Notes: generated by a model not told the origin, from the letters alone. 64,000 nucleotides of DNA from Microbacterium amylolyticum (GCF_011046975.1 NZ_CP049253.1:248001-312000), one strand, 5' to 3'; positions 45,679 to 55,683 are shown, counted from the first letter of the stretch. Translations and numbers: made by a program.

Positions 45679-45967
45679 GTCCTTAGTGTGCCAGGAGTAG
45701 TTCATGAACGGGCCGAGGATCCGCTCCCGCGACGCGCCGAGAAACGCCAGATCCGCGCCTGATGACGTCCGACGCAGGAAAGTGAGATAATGCAAGGGCG
45801 TGTAGGCGGATATTCGCCTCACGGAGAAGACTTCGGAGCAACGGATGCTCCGCGCGACCAGAGCCCGCGGGCCGGTCGCATACCGTTTGGGAGTCGCCCC
45901 GCGAGTCGCGCGGCGACCTGATCGCAGACGGGCGGTTCCGACCGCTCGCGCAGGGAGCTTGCCAGAG
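45679..45967 (+). other. VKOR/rne divergent spacer with structured rne leader
   Basis: Holds the promoters of both genes. The part upstream of rne is rich in short hairpins, for example GGAGC AACGGAT GCTCC (about 45835-45850) and inverted GTCGC/GCGAC elements around 45893-45917. Such structure fits a leader through which RNase E/G could tune its own mRNA stability, but I see no known motif. The rne reading frame is open back to ATG 45845, without protein-like composition. Confidence 0.35.
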
Positions 45968-48295
45968 ATGGCCGAAGAAACGACAGACACCACAACACAC
46001 ACCGATAGCGCCCCGGAAGAGCAGTCAGAGGTGGTTGCCCCCGCGGCAGACGCCGACACGACGGAGCCACAGCAGGACGACGCGGAGAGCACAGAGGACA
46101 ACGCGAAGAACGCGATTCCGACGGCCGTCAGCCTCGGCCTCATTCCTGAGACCTTCGTCTCACAGGTTTCGACGCAGCTGTCCTTCTACGCGCCAGACGT
46201 CAGCCTGCTGCCGCCGTTGCCCCCGCTGCCGGGGGGAGGCCGCGCTCCTTTCGATGACGACGTTGACGGTGATTCTCGTGAGGGCGGAAGTTCGCGCCCG
46301 CCCCGTCGGCGTCGCCGTCGTGGTGGCGGTGACGAAGCTCAGGACGAGGCGCCTGCACGCAAGCGGGGTGTCGAAGTCGTCAACGAGCCACAGCAGATCA
46401 AGGGATCGACGCGCCTTGCCGCGAAGAAGCAGCGTCGTCGTGATGGACGCGAAGCAGGTCGCCGTCGCACCGTGGTGACAGAAGCTGAGTTCCTTGCGCG
46501 TCGCGAGTCGGTCGACCGCGAGATGGTTGTCCGCACGAAGGAGAACCGCACACAGATTGGCGTGCTGGAAGACGGTGTGCTCGTCGAGCACTATGTTGCT
46601 CGCGCACAGGACGCGTCGCTGATCGGCAATGTCTACCTGGGGCGTGTCCAGAACGTTCTCCCCAGCATGGAGGCCGCGTTTGTCGACATCGGCCGCGGAC
46701 GTAACGCCGTTTTGTACTCGGGCGAAGTTGACTGGGATGCCGTCGAAACCGGCAACCAGCCGCGGCGCATTGAACTGGCTCTGAAACCCGGCGACAAGGT
46801 TCTCGTTCAGGTCACGAAGGATCCGGTGGGCCACAAGGGCGCACGCCTGACCAGCCAGATTTCTCTTCCCGGGCGTTATCTGGTCTATGTCCCAGCCGGC
46901 TCCATGAATGGAATCTCCCGCAAGCTCCCCGACACGGAGCGCGCACGGCTGAAGAAGATCCTCAAGAAGGTCCTTCCGGATTCCGCCGGCGTTATCGTCC
47001 GCACGGCAGCAGAAGGCGCGACTGAGGAGCAGCTCACGCGCGACGTCACCCGTCTTCAGCAGCAGTGGGAACACATCAGCAAGCAGGTGGAGAAGGGCGG
47101 TGGCCCCAGCCTTCTGCACAGCGAGCCCGACCTGCTCGTCAAGATCGTTCGCGACGTCTTCAACGAAGACTTCACGAAGATGCACATTCAGGGCGCCGAA
47201 TCGCAGAAGACGATTACGAACTACCTCGAGTCGGTTGCTCCGGATCTGCTGGAACGCGTCGAGGCGTATAACGGCGACGGCGATCCGTTCGACGAGTTCC
47301 GCATCACGGAGCAGATCGAAAAGGCGCTCGACCGCAAGGTCTGGCTTCCCTCCGGCGGGTCTCTCGTCATCGACCGCACAGAGGCGATGACGGTGATCGA
47401 CGTCAACACCGGCAAGTTCGTTGGCTCGGGGGGAAACCTCGAAGAGACCGTTACCAAGAACAATCTCGAGTCCGCAGAAGAGATCGTCCGTCAGCTGCGA
47501 CTGCGCGATATCGGCGGCATCATCGTTGTCGACTTCATCGACATGGTCTTGGAATCCAACCGCGATCTCGTGCTGCGCCGACTCGTTGAGTGCCTGAGCC
47601 GTGACCGAACAAAGCACCAGGTCGCTGAGGTCACGTCGCTGGGCCTCGTGCAGATGACGCGCAAGAAGATTGGCCTCGGGCTTCTCGAGACCTTCAGTGA
47701 GCCGTGCGAGGTCTGCGCCGGCCGCGGTGTCATCGTTCACCACGATCCGGTGATGAAGTCTTCCGGAAAGTCATCGAGCAACGGACGACGCACGCGCGGC
47801 GGCAGCGGAAAGTCGCCGAGTGCCGGTCGTGGCTCGCACGCGGCGCACCACCCGGCGCCTGCTCAGACCCCGGAGAAGGATGAGGCATCGACCGCCATCA
47901 ACTCGGAGAGCGCGAAGTCGGCTCTGGCGAAGATCGCGGCCTCCACAATTGCCAAGGACGAAGCGCCCGCGGAAAAGTCCGGTGTGGTCGCGTCGGCACC
48001 CGCGTCGCTTGACCAACTTGCCGTTGGTCTTCCTGAGGGCCCGCGTGGGGGAGAGGGCGAGCAGGATGATCGTCCGCGCAAGCCGCGGCGCAAGCGTCAG
48101 AACGCAGAAAAGACCGTTGACAAGCCGGCGAAGGTGTCGAAGGACCCTGCGGCCTCTCAGCTGCTGGACTCCGTTTTGAGTGCGCTTCCCGAGCCCAAGG
48201 CTCCGGGGCAGGGTCGTGGGCGTCGCCGCGTCTCCACGGCGGCGCTGCGGGGAACTGCCGTTGAGGTCAATCCGACGGCGCAGAGCGGCAGCTGA
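45968..48295 (+). CDS. rne: ribonuclease E/G family protein
   Basis: A 775-residue endoribonuclease central to mRNA decay and rRNA processing. An acidic disordered N-terminal region (about 180 residues, also basic RRRRRRGG) precedes the S1 domain (YLGRVQNVLPSMEAAFVDIGRGRNAVLY). The catalytic metal site is formed by DRTEAMTVIDVNTGKF and GGIIVVDFIDM, and a zinc-link CEVCAGRGV ends the catalytic core. The C-terminal 200 residues are disordered and basic, a likely RNA/protein scaffold. ATG 45968 (MAEETTDT) is preferred; ATG 45845 would add 41 residues without family character. Confidence 0.94.
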   Translation: MAEETTDTTTHTDSAPEEQSEVVAPAADADTTEPQQDDAESTEDNAKNAIPTAVSLGLIPETFVSQVSTQLSFYAPDVSLLPPLPPLPGGGRAPFDDDVDGDSREGGSSRPPRRRRRRGGGDEAQDEAPARKRGVEVVNEPQQIKGSTRLAAKKQRRRDGREAGRRRTVVTEAEFLARRESVDREMVVRTKENRTQIGVLEDGVLVEHYVARAQDASLIGNVYLGRVQNVLPSMEAAFVDIGRGRNAVLYSGEVDWDAVETGNQPRRIELALKPGDKVLVQVTKDPVGHKGARLTSQISLPGRYLVYVPAGSMNGISRKLPDTERARLKKILKKVLPDSAGVIVRTAAEGATEEQLTRDVTRLQQQWEHISKQVEKGGGPSLLHSEPDLLVKIVRDVFNEDFTKMHIQGAESQKTITNYLESVAPDLLERVEAYNGDGDPFDEFRITEQIEKALDRKVWLPSGGSLVIDRTEAMTVIDVNTGKFVGSGGNLEETVTKNNLESAEEIVRQLRLRDIGGIIVVDFIDMVLESNRDLVLRRLVECLSRDRTKHQVAEVTSLGLVQMTRKKIGLGLLETFSEPCEVCAGRGVIVHHDPVMKSSGKSSSNGRRTRGGSGKSPSAGRGSHAAHHPAPAQTPEKDEASTAINSESAKSALAKIAASTIAKDEAPAEKSGVVASAPASLDQLAVGLPEGPRGGEGEQDDRPRKPRRKRQNAEKTVDKPAKVSKDPAASQLLDSVLSALPEPKAPGQGRGRRRVSTAALRGTAVEVNPTAQSGS

Positions 48296-48322
48296 GCAGT
48301 GACGCAGGCCGCCACGGGGTGT

Positions 48323-48601
48323 TTATGTGCCCCGTGGCGGCCTGTCCTTTGCCCGAACTCGTAGCCCGGAGGCGATCAGCCGCCGTGTGAGCTCGGCTGA
48401 GGAGACGCGGTGTGCACCGGCGGCCACGAGATCGTCAACGCGATCTGCGGGAACGTCATAGTGATCCCTGTCGAAGGCGCGCGCAGGAATGCGCCGCTCA
48501 GCCGCGAAGGCATGAAGTTCGTCCAGGCTGGTATCGCTCACCAGGTGCGCCCACAGCGTGCCGTGGGCGGGCCACATCGGGGTGTCGACAAGGATCGTCA
48601 T
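48323..48601 (-). CDS. DUF4031 domain-containing protein
   Basis: A 92-residue protein of the DUF4031 family: MTILVDTPMWPAHGTLWAHLVSD at the N-terminus and ARAFDRDHYDVPADRVDDLVAAGA in the middle, both characteristic. Its function is unknown. ATG 48601 is used; ATG 48607 two codons upstream is equally possible. It is convergent with rne, with only 27 nt between stops, and divergent from rplU. Confidence 0.82.
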   Translation of the reverse strand: MTILVDTPMWPAHGTLWAHLVSDTSLDELHAFAAERRIPARAFDRDHYDVPADRVDDLVAAGAHRVSSAELTRRLIASGLRVRAKDRPPRGT

Positions 48602-48905
48602 CTTCATCAGAATAGAAGTCTTGTGCGCCAATTGCGTCGCACACAGGGGACACGCAGACAACACGCGCCTCGTCCAATTGCCTCTTCAGGGGCACATCGG
48701 GTAATGTATCTCTTTGGTGCTTCTCGGTTCGCGCGCTCTCCCACTGGCGGCGTGACAAAAGTCTTGCTGGAGGCACCTCGCACATCCAGTGCGGCGCAAG
48801 CAGGTTTCGTCACTGCCCTCGCTTCCCTCTGGGGCACGACGTCCAGACTTCCCGTGAGATTCGGGTGGACCTCCAGGGCCCGCCCCCTATGAAACAGGTA
48901 CCAAC
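48602..48905 (+). other. intergenic region with promoter and long leader of rplU-rpmA
   Basis: A 304-nt stretch without a gene. From about 48714 it is a likely 190-nt 5' UTR of rplU with several possible short stems (for example around 48850-48880). Leaders of ribosomal-protein operons often carry autoregulatory structures, but I recognise no named motif here. No credible small ORF with ribosome-binding site was found. Confidence 0.45.
48678..48707 (+). promoter_or_regulatory. candidate sigma-70-type promoter for rplU-rpmA
   Basis: TTGCCT (48678-48683) and TAATGT (48702-48707) are separated by 18 nt, close to the consensus of the primary sigma factor. It is the best such pair in the region and lies about 200 nt upstream of the rplU start. 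Confidence 0.4.
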
Positions 48906-49214
48906 GTGGTTTACGCAGTTGTTCGCGCCGGTGGTCGGCAGGAGAAGGTCGAGGTCGGCTCGGTTATTACGCTCGACCGTGTCCAGGCTGCCGAGGGTGA
49001 GTCGATCGAGCTGCCCGCCGTTCTCTTCGTCGACGGCGAGACCGTGACGACTGACGCGGCCAAGCTCGCGAAGGTCAAGGTCACGGCCGAGGTCCTCAAC
49101 GACTTCCGCGGTCCCAAGATCGTCATCCAGAAGTTCAAGAACAAGACCGGATACAAGAAGCGCCAGGGTCACCGTCAGGAGCTCACGCGCGTCAAGGTCA
49201 CCGGCATCAACTAA
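48906..49214 (+). CDS. rplU: 50S ribosomal protein L21
   Basis: A 102-residue ribosomal protein. It starts [18 protein letters not shown] (GTG initiator) and contains [26 protein letters not shown] at the C-terminus, the L21 signature. It is followed after 13 nt by rpmA and then obg, the standard order. Confidence 0.97.
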   Translation: MVYAVVRAGGRQEKVEVGSVITLDRVQAAEGESIELPAVLFVDGETVTTDAAKLAKVKVTAEVLNDFRGPKIVIQKFKNKTGYKKRQGHRQELTRVKVTGIN

Positions 49215-49227
49215 GGCGGAGAGACAA

Positions 49228-49485
49228 ATGGCACATAAGAAGGGCGCAAGCTCCACTCGCAACGGTCGTGACTCCAACGCGCAGCGCCTCGGCGTCAAGC
49301 GCTTCGGTGGCCAGGACGTCAACGCGGGAGAGATCCTCGTTCGTCAGCGCGGCACCCACTTCCACCCCGGCGCCAACGTCGGCCGTGGCGGAGACGACAC
49401 GCTGTTTGCTCTCGCCGCCGGTGCGGTTGAGTTCGGCAACAAGGGCGGCCGCAAGGTTGTCAACGTGGTGGCTGCAGCCGAGTAA
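49228..49485 (+). CDS. rpmA: 50S ribosomal protein L27
   Basis: An 85-residue protein beginning [29 protein letters not shown], the L27 signature; the N-terminal tail reaches the peptidyl transferase centre. No Firmicutes-type cleavable N-terminal extension is present. Shine-Dalgarno GGCGGAGAG at 49215-49223. Confidence 0.97.
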   Translation: MAHKKGASSTRNGRDSNAQRLGVKRFGGQDVNAGEILVRQRGTHFHPGANVGRGGDDTLFALAAGAVEFGNKGGRKVVNVVAAAE

Positions 49486-49513
49486 TTCGCGCTCCACACA
49501 CATTCTGCATCCG

Positions 49514-49545
49514 GAACGGGGGCGGGCTGAGGCTCGCCCCCGTTC
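49514..49545 (+). terminator. hairpin between rpmA and obg
   Basis: Stem GAACGGGGGCG/CGCCCCCGTTC extended by GGC/GCT-type pairs, 29 nt after rpmA. It is followed by CTGCATAATGAGG, whose CATAAT could be a -10 for obg. Partial termination is likely. Confidence 0.75.
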
Positions 49546-49600
49546 TGCATAATGAGGACAGGGTTTTCACCCGTTCCCTCGAAGCTTTGAAAGAGGATTC

Positions 49601-51124
49601 ATGGTCACGTTTGTCGACGAGGTCACCCTGCACCTCAAGGCGGGCAACGGCGGCAACGGCTGCGTGTCGGTTCGACGCGAGAAGTTCAAGCCCCTGGCCG
49701 GCCCGGACGGCGGCAATGGCGGCGACGGAGGCGATATCATCCTCGTCGCCGATACGCAGACGACGACTCTTCTGAGCTACCACCACTCGCCGCACCGCAA
49801 GTCGGACAACGGCGGTTTCGGAATGGGTGATCTGCGCTCGGGTGTGCGTGGTGAGCCGCTCGAGCTCCTCGTGCCCGTCGGGACGGTCGTCAAAGACCCC
49901 TCTGGTGAAGTACTTGTCGACCTGGTCGAACCCGGTATGCGCTTTATCGCGGCTCCCGGTGGAACAGGCGGACTCGGAAATGCCGCATTGGCATCGCCCA
50001 AGCGCAAGGCACCCGGCTTCGCTCTTCTCGGCACTCCTGGCTGGGAGGGCGATGTCGTCCTCGAGCTGAAGACGGTCGCCGATGCCGCGCTCGTCGGCTT
50101 CCCCTCCGCCGGTAAGTCGAGCTTGATCGCCGCGGTCTCGGCAGCGAAGCCGAAGATCGCTGACTATCCGTTTACGACGCTGCACCCCAACCTCGGTGTC
50201 GTTCAGGCGGGCGACTTCCGGTTCACGGTGGCTGACGTTCCTGGCTTGATCGAAGGAGCAAGCGAAGGCAAGGGTCTCGGCCTGGAGTTCCTTCGCCACG
50301 TTGAGCGCTGCTCGGTTCTTGTGCATGTTCTCGACTGCGCAACGCTCGATCCCGGTCGTGACCCGCTGAGTGACCTCGAGGTTCTTCGCGCAGAGCTCGC
50401 CAGTTACCCGGTTCCCGAAGGGCAGACGCCCCTGCTGGAGCGTCCGCAGATCGTGGTCCTGAACAAGATTGACGTACCCGAGGCAGAAGAACTCGCGGCA
50501 TTCGTCCGCCCCGACATCGAAGCGCTCGGTTACCGCGTTTTCGAGATCTCGACGGTTGCCCGTCGGGGCCTCCGCGAGCTGAGCTTCGCGCTGGCTGAGC
50601 TCATCGAAGAGCACCGCGTCGCAAACGCGGCGGAGGTCGTCGAAGAGCGCGTCATCATCCGCCCCCGTGGCTCGAAGAAGGAGTTCACGGTGACGGCAGA
50701 GGGTGGCTCGGAGGGCACGCTCTACCGCATTCGCGGCGACAAGCCGGAGCGCTGGGTGCACCAAACAGACTTCCAGAACGACGAGGCTGTCGGCTATCTC
50801 GGCGACCGCCTCGAGAAGCTCGGAATTGAAGATGCCCTGTTCCGGGCCGGCGCCACACCCGGCGCACCCGTCGTGATCGGCGACGACGATGGCATCGTAT
50901 TCGATTGGGATCCCGCTCTGTCGTCGGCAGCCGAGCTCACGCAGGCACCGCGCGGATCGGATCCCCGCCTCGACGGCACACGCCGGCGCACGACGCAGGA
51001 GCGGCGTGACGCGTATCGCGCACGCCAGGACGCTCGAACGATCGAGCGCGCCCTGGAAGAAGAGCGGCGCCTCGCCCGTGGCGATGACGAGGAATTCACC
51101 GAAGGGACGGAACAGATCCAGTGA
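49601..51124 (+). CDS. obg: GTPase ObgE/CgtA
   Basis: A 507-residue ribosome-assembly GTPase. The glycine-rich Obg fold (residues 1-158: [31 protein letters not shown]) is followed by the G domain, G1 [12 protein letters not shown]3 DVPGLIEGA and G4 LNKIDV, then an OCT domain (EFTVTAEGG to [13 protein letters not shown]) typical of actinobacteria and Firmicutes. The last 60 residues are charged and disordered. ATG 49601 follows GAAAGAGG. It overlaps proB by 4 nt. Confidence 0.96.
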   Translation: MVTFVDEVTLHLKAGNGGNGCVSVRREKFKPLAGPDGGNGGDGGDIILVADTQTTTLLSYHHSPHRKSDNGGFGMGDLRSGVRGEPLELLVPVGTVVKDPSGEVLVDLVEPGMRFIAAPGGTGGLGNAALASPKRKAPGFALLGTPGWEGDVVLELKTVADAALVGFPSAGKSSLIAAVSAAKPKIADYPFTTLHPNLGVVQAGDFRFTVADVPGLIEGASEGKGLGLEFLRHVERCSVLVHVLDCATLDPGRDPLSDLEVLRAELASYPVPEGQTPLLERPQIVVLNKIDVPEAEELAAFVRPDIEALGYRVFEISTVARRGLRELSFALAELIEEHRVANAAEVVEERVIIRPRGSKKEFTVTAEGGSEGTLYRIRGDKPERWVHQTDFQNDEAVGYLGDRLEKLGIEDALFRAGATPGAPVVIGDDDGIVFDWDPALSSAAELTQAPRGSDPRLDGTRRRTTQERRDAYRARQDARTIERALEEERRLARGDDEEFTEGTEQIQ

Positions 51125-51963
51125 CGGCATTTGCGCGCGGAGACCTAGCGACAGCGAAGAGAATCGTCGTAAAAGTCGGTTCGTCGTCGATCAGCGGTGA
51201 TGCGTCGTGGCGCATCGACATGCTGGCTGACGCCATCATCGAGGCACGAAGCCGGGGACAGGAGATCATCCTCGTCTCGTCTGGTGCCATTGCGACGGCT
51301 GTGTCTCTGATGGACCTCGGCGGCAAGCCAGCGGACCTTGCCACACAGCAGGCGGCGGCGGCCGTCGGGCAGAACGTGCTCCTGTGGCGTTGGCAGTCCA
51401 GCTTCGACCGATTCGGCGTCCTCGCCGGACAGGTCCTTCTGACACTGAGCGACATGCAGAACCCGACGCCGCGCAGCAACGCTCATCGCGCCATCGACCG
51501 GATGCTGACACTCGGCGTTCTCCCGATCGTGAACGAGAACGACACGGTCGCTACACACGAGATCCGTTTCGGCGACAACGACCGCCTGTCGGCGCTCGTC
51601 GCTCACCTGATGCGCGCGGACGCCCTCGTTCTTCTCAGCGATATCTCCGCTCTCTACACCGCACCGCCGGACCGCGAGGGGTCACACCCCATTGACGTCA
51701 TCGGCCCCGACGACGATCTGCGTCAGTACGAGTTCGGCGGCAAGGTCGTCAACAGCGTCGGAACCGGCGGTGCGGCGACCAAGGCAACGGCCGGACGCCT
51801 CGCGCAGGAGCACGGCGTTGGTGCGCTCGTCACGAGCGCCGACAACGTCTCGGATGCGCTTGCGGGTCACTCCATCGGAACGTGGTTCCCCCCGGTCGCC
51901 GGCCAGCACCCCCGCACCGAGACACTCTCGGTGATCCTGCAGGACGATAACGAGGAGGAATGA
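51121..51963 (+). CDS. proB: glutamate 5-kinase (PUA-less short form)
   Basis: A 280-residue amino-acid kinase, first step of proline synthesis from glutamate. [32 protein letters not shown] with [12 protein letters not shown], and [16 protein letters not shown] are family motifs. The C-terminal PUA domain of the E. coli enzyme (367 aa) is absent, giving a kinase domain only; the gene is complete, with the stop overlapping proA. GTG 51121 overlaps the obg stop. Proline feedback inhibition is expected from the retained kinase core. Confidence 0.94.
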   Translation: MTAFARGDLATAKRIVVKVGSSSISGDASWRIDMLADAIIEARSRGQEIILVSSGAIATAVSLMDLGGKPADLATQQAAAAVGQNVLLWRWQSSFDRFGVLAGQVLLTLSDMQNPTPRSNAHRAIDRMLTLGVLPIVNENDTVATHEIRFGDNDRLSALVAHLMRADALVLLSDISALYTAPPDREGSHPIDVIGPDDDLRQYEFGGKVVNSVGTGGAATKATAGRLAQEHGVGALVTSADNVSDALAGHSIGTWFPPVAGQHPRTETLSVILQDDNEEE

Positions 51964-53213
51964 TGACAAACGACTCTCCCGAAACGCGTATGACGCTGGC
52001 AAAGGCTGCTGCGCGCGAAGTCGCTCGCTTGACGAGCGCCCAGAAGGCTGACGCACTCAACGCGATCGCCGACGCTCTGGTGGCCAATGCAGCGACGATC
52101 GTCGCTGCGAACGGTGACGACGTTGAGCGCGGGCGGCGCAATGGTATCGGCGATGCTCTTCTCGATCGCCTTTCTCTGGATGACGAGCGCATCGTCGCTC
52201 TCGCAGAGGCCACGCGCGAGGTCGCTGCGCTTCCCGACCCGGTCGGCGAGGTCATTCGCGGACACCGCCTGGCGAACGGAATCAACCTGGAGCAGGTGCG
52301 AGTGCCCTTTGGCGTTGTGGGGGCAATCTACGAAGCACGCCCCAACGTCACTGTTGATATCGGCGCGCTCGCATTGCGCTCGGGGAACACTGTGGTTCTT
52401 CGCGGCGGCAGCGCCGCGAAGTCGTCGAACATGGCGCTCGTTGCGATTATGCGCGACGCACTTGCGACGCAGGGCATCACCCCGGAAGCCATCCAGACGG
52501 TCGACGAGTTCGGCCGTGACGGCGCGAAGGCGCTGATGCGCGGACGCGGTCTGATCGATGTTCTCGTGCCGCGTGGAAGCGCGAACCTGATTGAGACGGT
52601 TGTCACGGAATCGACCGTTCCCGTCATTGAGACGGGTGCGGGGAACGTTCACGTTGTTCTCGACAGCACGGCGCCCGACGACTGGGCCGTAGACATCACG
52701 GTCAACTCCAAAACGCAGCGAATCAGCGTGTGCAACGCGGCAGAGAGCGTGCTTGTGCTGCGGGATGCCGCTGAGCGTCTTGTTGGTCCCGTTGTGGCGG
52801 CGCTTCAGGAACGTGGCGTCACGGTGCACGGCGATGACACCGTGCAGACGCTGGCGCAGGGAATCGTTCCGGCAACGGAGGACGACTGGTCGACGGAGTA
52901 CCAAAGCCTCGACATCGCCATGCGCGTGGTGGACAGCCTCGACGAGGCACTGGATCACATCGATCGTTACAGCACGCACCACACGGAGACCATCGTCACG
53001 ACGGATGTGCGCAATGCGGAGCGCTTCCTGGCGGAAGTGGACTCGGCTGCGGTCTACGTGAACACGTCGACGCGATTCACGGATGGCGGCGAGTACGGCT
53101 TCGGCGCCGAGGTGGGGATTTCCACGCAGAAGCTTCACGCCCGCGGCCCGATGGGCCTTCCCGAGCTCACCAGCACCAAGTGGCTGGGACGCGGCTCGGG
53201 GCAGATTCGCTGA
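51960..53213 (+). CDS. proA: glutamate-5-semialdehyde dehydrogenase
   Basis: A 417-residue aldehyde-dehydrogenase-fold enzyme reducing glutamyl 5-phosphate, the second step of proline synthesis. FGVVGAIYEARPNVTVD, LRGGSAAKSSN, the catalytic Cys in RISVCNAAESVLVL and GEYGFGAEVGISTQKLHARGPMGL are characteristic. It overlaps proB by 4 nt, so both are made together. ATG 51960; the next codon is also ATG. Confidence 0.96.
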   Translation: MMTNDSPETRMTLAKAAAREVARLTSAQKADALNAIADALVANAATIVAANGDDVERGRRNGIGDALLDRLSLDDERIVALAEATREVAALPDPVGEVIRGHRLANGINLEQVRVPFGVVGAIYEARPNVTVDIGALALRSGNTVVLRGGSAAKSSNMALVAIMRDALATQGITPEAIQTVDEFGRDGAKALMRGRGLIDVLVPRGSANLIETVVTESTVPVIETGAGNVHVVLDSTAPDDWAVDITVNSKTQRISVCNAAESVLVLRDAAERLVGPVVAALQERGVTVHGDDTVQTLAQGIVPATEDDWSTEYQSLDIAMRVVDSLDEALDHIDRYSTHHTETIVTTDVRNAERFLAEVDSAAVYVNTSTRFTDGGEYGFGAEVGISTQKLHARGPMGLPELTSTKWLGRGSGQIR

Positions 53214-53221
53214 GTCATCCT

Positions 53222-53251
53222 CCTGGCCGGCCCGTCCGCGGGTCGGCCAGG
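53222..53251 (+). terminator. hairpin after proA
   Basis: Stem CCTGGCCGGCCCG/CGGGTCGGCCAGG (one mismatch or wobble) with a short TCCG loop, 9 nt after the proA stop. It has no T tract but could end or stabilise the obg-proBA transcript. Confidence 0.6.
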
Positions 53252-53332
53252 TCTCTCCTCGGACAGGGGATAAACTGTCCATCAACGTTCTGAAAAGAAC
53301 ACCACTACTTCCCTCACTGGATCGGAGCCAGG

Positions 53333-53521
53333 ATGCTCTTCGCCTCCGCCGTTGCCAATCTTGCCGCTGAAAGCGAGAGCCACGCCGCCGTCGCGATTCA
53401 GACGTTGCCGTATGGCATCGTCACGCTGGTTATCTTCGCCGTGCTCGGCATGGTGACCGCCTCGTATCGCCACGTCGCCAACCGTCACGCTGCTCCGGTC
53501 GCGCACGACGAGCAGCACTAG
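53333..53521 (+). CDS. small membrane protein
   Basis: A 62-residue protein, MLFASAVANLAAESESHAA followed by one membrane helix (about residues 25-44, LPYGIVTLVIFAVLGMVTASY) and a basic-acidic tail ending HDEQH. Small genes of this form between proA and nadD are frequent in Microbacteriaceae; function unknown. nadD starts 9 nt downstream, suggesting a shared transcript. Confidence 0.72.
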   Translation: MLFASAVANLAAESESHAAVAIQTLPYGIVTLVIFAVLGMVTASYRHVANRHAAPVAHDEQH

Positions 53522-53530
53522 GCCTCGCCT

Positions 53531-54130
53531 GTGACACAAGGCTCGCGGCGGCCGCGCATCGGGGTGATGGGAGGAACGTTCGATCCCATCCACCACGGCC
53601 ACCTTGTGGCGGCTAGCGAGGTGGCCGCGAGCTACGACCTCGACGAGGTCGTTTTTGTGCCAACGGGGGAGCCGTGGCACAAGGGTGATGTTTCACCCGC
53701 CGAAGCCCGATACGAAATGACCGTCATTGCGACGGCGTCCAACCCCGAGTTCACGGTGAGCCGCGTGGACATCGAGCGGGGCGGACCGACCTACACGGTC
53801 GACACGATTCGTGATCTCAAGGCTGAACGACCTGACGCGGAGTTCTTCTTCATCACTGGTGCTGACGCTGTGGCGCAGATTCTCAGCTGGCGCGATCATG
53901 ATGAACTCTGGGAGCTAGCGAACTTCGTGGCTGTGTCTCGGCCCGGCCACGTGATCGACGTCGGCGACTTGCCCGAGGGCGTTGTGAGCTGGCTGGAGAT
54001 CCCGGCGCTGGCTATCTCCTCGACAGACTGTCGTGGGAGAGTCGAGAAGGGCTTGCCCGTGTGGTACTTGGTACCGGACGGCGTTGTGCAATACATCGCG
54101 AAGCATCATCTCTATCGGAGTAGGTCATGA
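53531..54130 (+). CDS. nadD: nicotinate-nucleotide adenylyltransferase
   Basis: A 199-residue enzyme of NAD synthesis. The nucleotidyltransferase motif is [19 protein letters not shown] with the HxxH catalytic pair, then [20 protein letters not shown] and the adenine-binding [10 protein letters not shown] (usual ISSTxIR, here with Cys in place of Ile). GTG 53531 is used, 9 nt after the small membrane protein gene. It overlaps the next gene by 4 nt. Confidence 0.94.
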   Translation: MTQGSRRPRIGVMGGTFDPIHHGHLVAASEVAASYDLDEVVFVPTGEPWHKGDVSPAEARYEMTVIATASNPEFTVSRVDIERGGPTYTVDTIRDLKAERPDAEFFFITGADAVAQILSWRDHDELWELANFVAVSRPGHVIDVGDLPEGVVSWLEIPALAISSTDCRGRVEKGLPVWYLVPDGVVQYIAKHHLYRSRS

Positions 54131-55086
54131 CGACATCTGGAGAGCAGGAACAGCGGCCGTTGACGCGTCGCGAGTTGCGGGATCTGCGCGCGCGCGGTGA
54201 AAACAGCGGTTCTGCTGCGGATGGCGCAGCAGACGCTCCCGTCGTTGACACACCGGATGCTGCCGCTCCCGCTTCTGCTCCGGCGCACGACGAAGGGGAC
54301 ACCCCGGAGCCTGCCGAAACGATCGTGCCCGAGGCGGAAGACACGCGAGCTCCCGCTGCTGATGCACCGCAGGGAACGCACATCGTTGCCCGATCAACGG
54401 CCGAGAACCGTTCAGATCCGCCGCTGACGCGGCGCGCTATTCGTCGCCTGCGCACGAATGAGATCGCGATTGTCACACCAGACAGCGACACCGAGCCCGC
54501 GGCTGAGGAGGCCTCCGCCGGCGAGCCCGCGGCATCGTCCCGTCAGGAAACGCCGACGGTTGCCCTTCCGCTGGCGGAGCCAGAACGTTCCGCCCCGAAC
54601 ACGCTCTCGCCGGAGCAGCAGCCAGATCGTCGTGAACTGGAAAAGCCGACTGCCGGCGACGATGTTCCCCGGCTGAACCCGGCGTTCGGCAAGGGATTCA
54701 CGGCGACCACCCCCGGCGCGTCCACACGTTCCTTTGACGATCTGATGGACCAATACACGGCAACCTCGCCGAGCTCAATCATCATGACCAGCTCGCATCG
54801 GCTGCCCGAGGGCCTCGGTTCGACAGGAGCCGCGCGGGGAACAACGGATGGACGCGAAGTCGATTCCGTCCTCATCGACGGGGAGCTTCCTGCCTCTTCC
54901 TCGCCGACACCGATCGCAGCGTCGGAAGCAATTTCGACGCAGAAGAGCCCGACCGATGTCATCCGTCCGCCCGAACCCGAGAAGGGCCGCAAAGCGGTCG
55001 TCATTCTCGGCATCACGGCTGGCGTTTTGGGCATCGTCGTCGTCGGTGCTCTCGCTGGCGCATTCGCGCTTGGCGTTTTCAACTAA
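54127..55086 (+). CDS. hypothetical membrane-anchored disordered protein
   Basis: A 319-residue protein with no recognised domain. The first 280 residues are low-complexity, rich in Ala, Pro, Glu and Ser, with two repeats of [22 protein letters not shown] (about residues 12-22 and 99-109). A single C-terminal helix ([28 protein letters not shown]) suggests a tail-anchored membrane protein with a long cytoplasmic region. It lies between nadD and rsfS, overlapping nadD by ATGA. Such a gene recurs here in related actinobacteria; function unknown. Confidence 0.75.
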   Translation: MTTSGEQEQRPLTRRELRDLRARGENSGSAADGAADAPVVDTPDAAAPASAPAHDEGDTPEPAETIVPEAEDTRAPAADAPQGTHIVARSTAENRSDPPLTRRAIRRLRTNEIAIVTPDSDTEPAAEEASAGEPAASSRQETPTVALPLAEPERSAPNTLSPEQQPDRRELEKPTAGDDVPRLNPAFGKGFTATTPGASTRSFDDLMDQYTATSPSSIIMTSSHRLPEGLGSTGAARGTTDGREVDSVLIDGELPASSSPTPIAASEAISTQKSPTDVIRPPEPEKGRKAVVILGITAGVLGIVVVGALAGAFALGVFN

Positions 55087-55102
55087 TGGGAGTCTTCAAC
55101 TC

Positions 55103-55486
55103 GTGAATAGCACGTCTCTGGACATGCTCCAGACAGCGGTTAACGCCGCTGACAAAATGGGCGGCGAAGATTTCGTCGCCCTCGATGTGGCACAGCCGAT
55201 GCCGCTGGCCGACATTTTCTTCATCGTCACTGGTCGCAGTGATCGCAACGTGATTGCGATTGCCGAAGAGGTCGAGCGCGAGCTCCTCAAGACCGGTCAC
55301 AAGCTGCTGCGCCGCGAGGGCAAGGCGGAAGGGCGCTGGGTCCTGTGCGACTTCGGCGACCTCATCGTGCACGTCTTCCACCAGGAGGAGCGCGAGTACT
55401 ACGGTCTCGAGCGTCTCTGGAAGGATTGTCCGACGGTGCCGTTCGAAACCCCGACACGCGCGGGTGATGAGCCGGATTTCGACTGA
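55103..55486 (+). CDS. rsfS: ribosome silencing factor
   Basis: A 127-residue RsfS/Iojap-family protein that binds L14 and blocks subunit joining when nutrients are short. LDMLQTAVNAADKMGGEDFVALDV, DIFFIVTGRSDRNVIAIAEEVE, EGRWVLCDFGDLIVHVFHQEEREYYGLERLW are the family signature. GTG 55103 is chosen because conserved sequence begins 3-4 codons later; upstream open frame overlaps the preceding gene. tRNA-Ala follows 61 nt downstream. Confidence 0.95.
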   Translation: MNSTSLDMLQTAVNAADKMGGEDFVALDVAQPMPLADIFFIVTGRSDRNVIAIAEEVERELLKTGHKLLRREGKAEGRWVLCDFGDLIVHVFHQEEREYYGLERLWKDCPTVPFETPTRAGDEPDFD

Positions 55487-55547
55487 CGGTTGATCGCGTT
55501 GTAAAGTAGTCGAGTTGCCCGCAAGGGAAACGATAACTTCACAACAC

Positions 55548-55623
55548 GGGCCTGTGGCGCAGCTGGTAGCGCACCTGCATGGCATGCAGGGGGTCAGGGG
55601 TTCGAGTCCCCTCAGGTCCACCA
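55548..55623 (+). tRNA. tRNA-Ala (GGC)
   Basis: Acceptor GGGCCTG/CAGGTCC, D arm GCGC/GCGC, anticodon stem CCTGC/GCAGG with loop ATGGCAT (anticodon GGC, alanine), T arm AGGGGTTCGAGTCCCCT, discriminator A, and an encoded CCA at 55621-55623, unlike the other tRNAs here. Confidence 0.95.
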
Positions 55624-55683
55624 TGATGCTCTTATTCGAACCCTCGACAAGAGCAATGAGATTATCGGACATGGTGTCCAGGG

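Noticed and set aside
45845..45967. A 41-residue N-terminal extension of RNase E/G from ATG 45845
   Set aside because: The extension is arginine-rich without family character and overlaps inverted repeats more typical of a leader; ATG 45968 fits better.
46160..47743. A 527-codon frame antisense to rne
   Set aside because: Mirror of the rne catalytic core; no independent coding evidence.
49460..51130. A 556-codon frame antisense to obg
   Set aside because: Mirror of obg; no start signal or motif.
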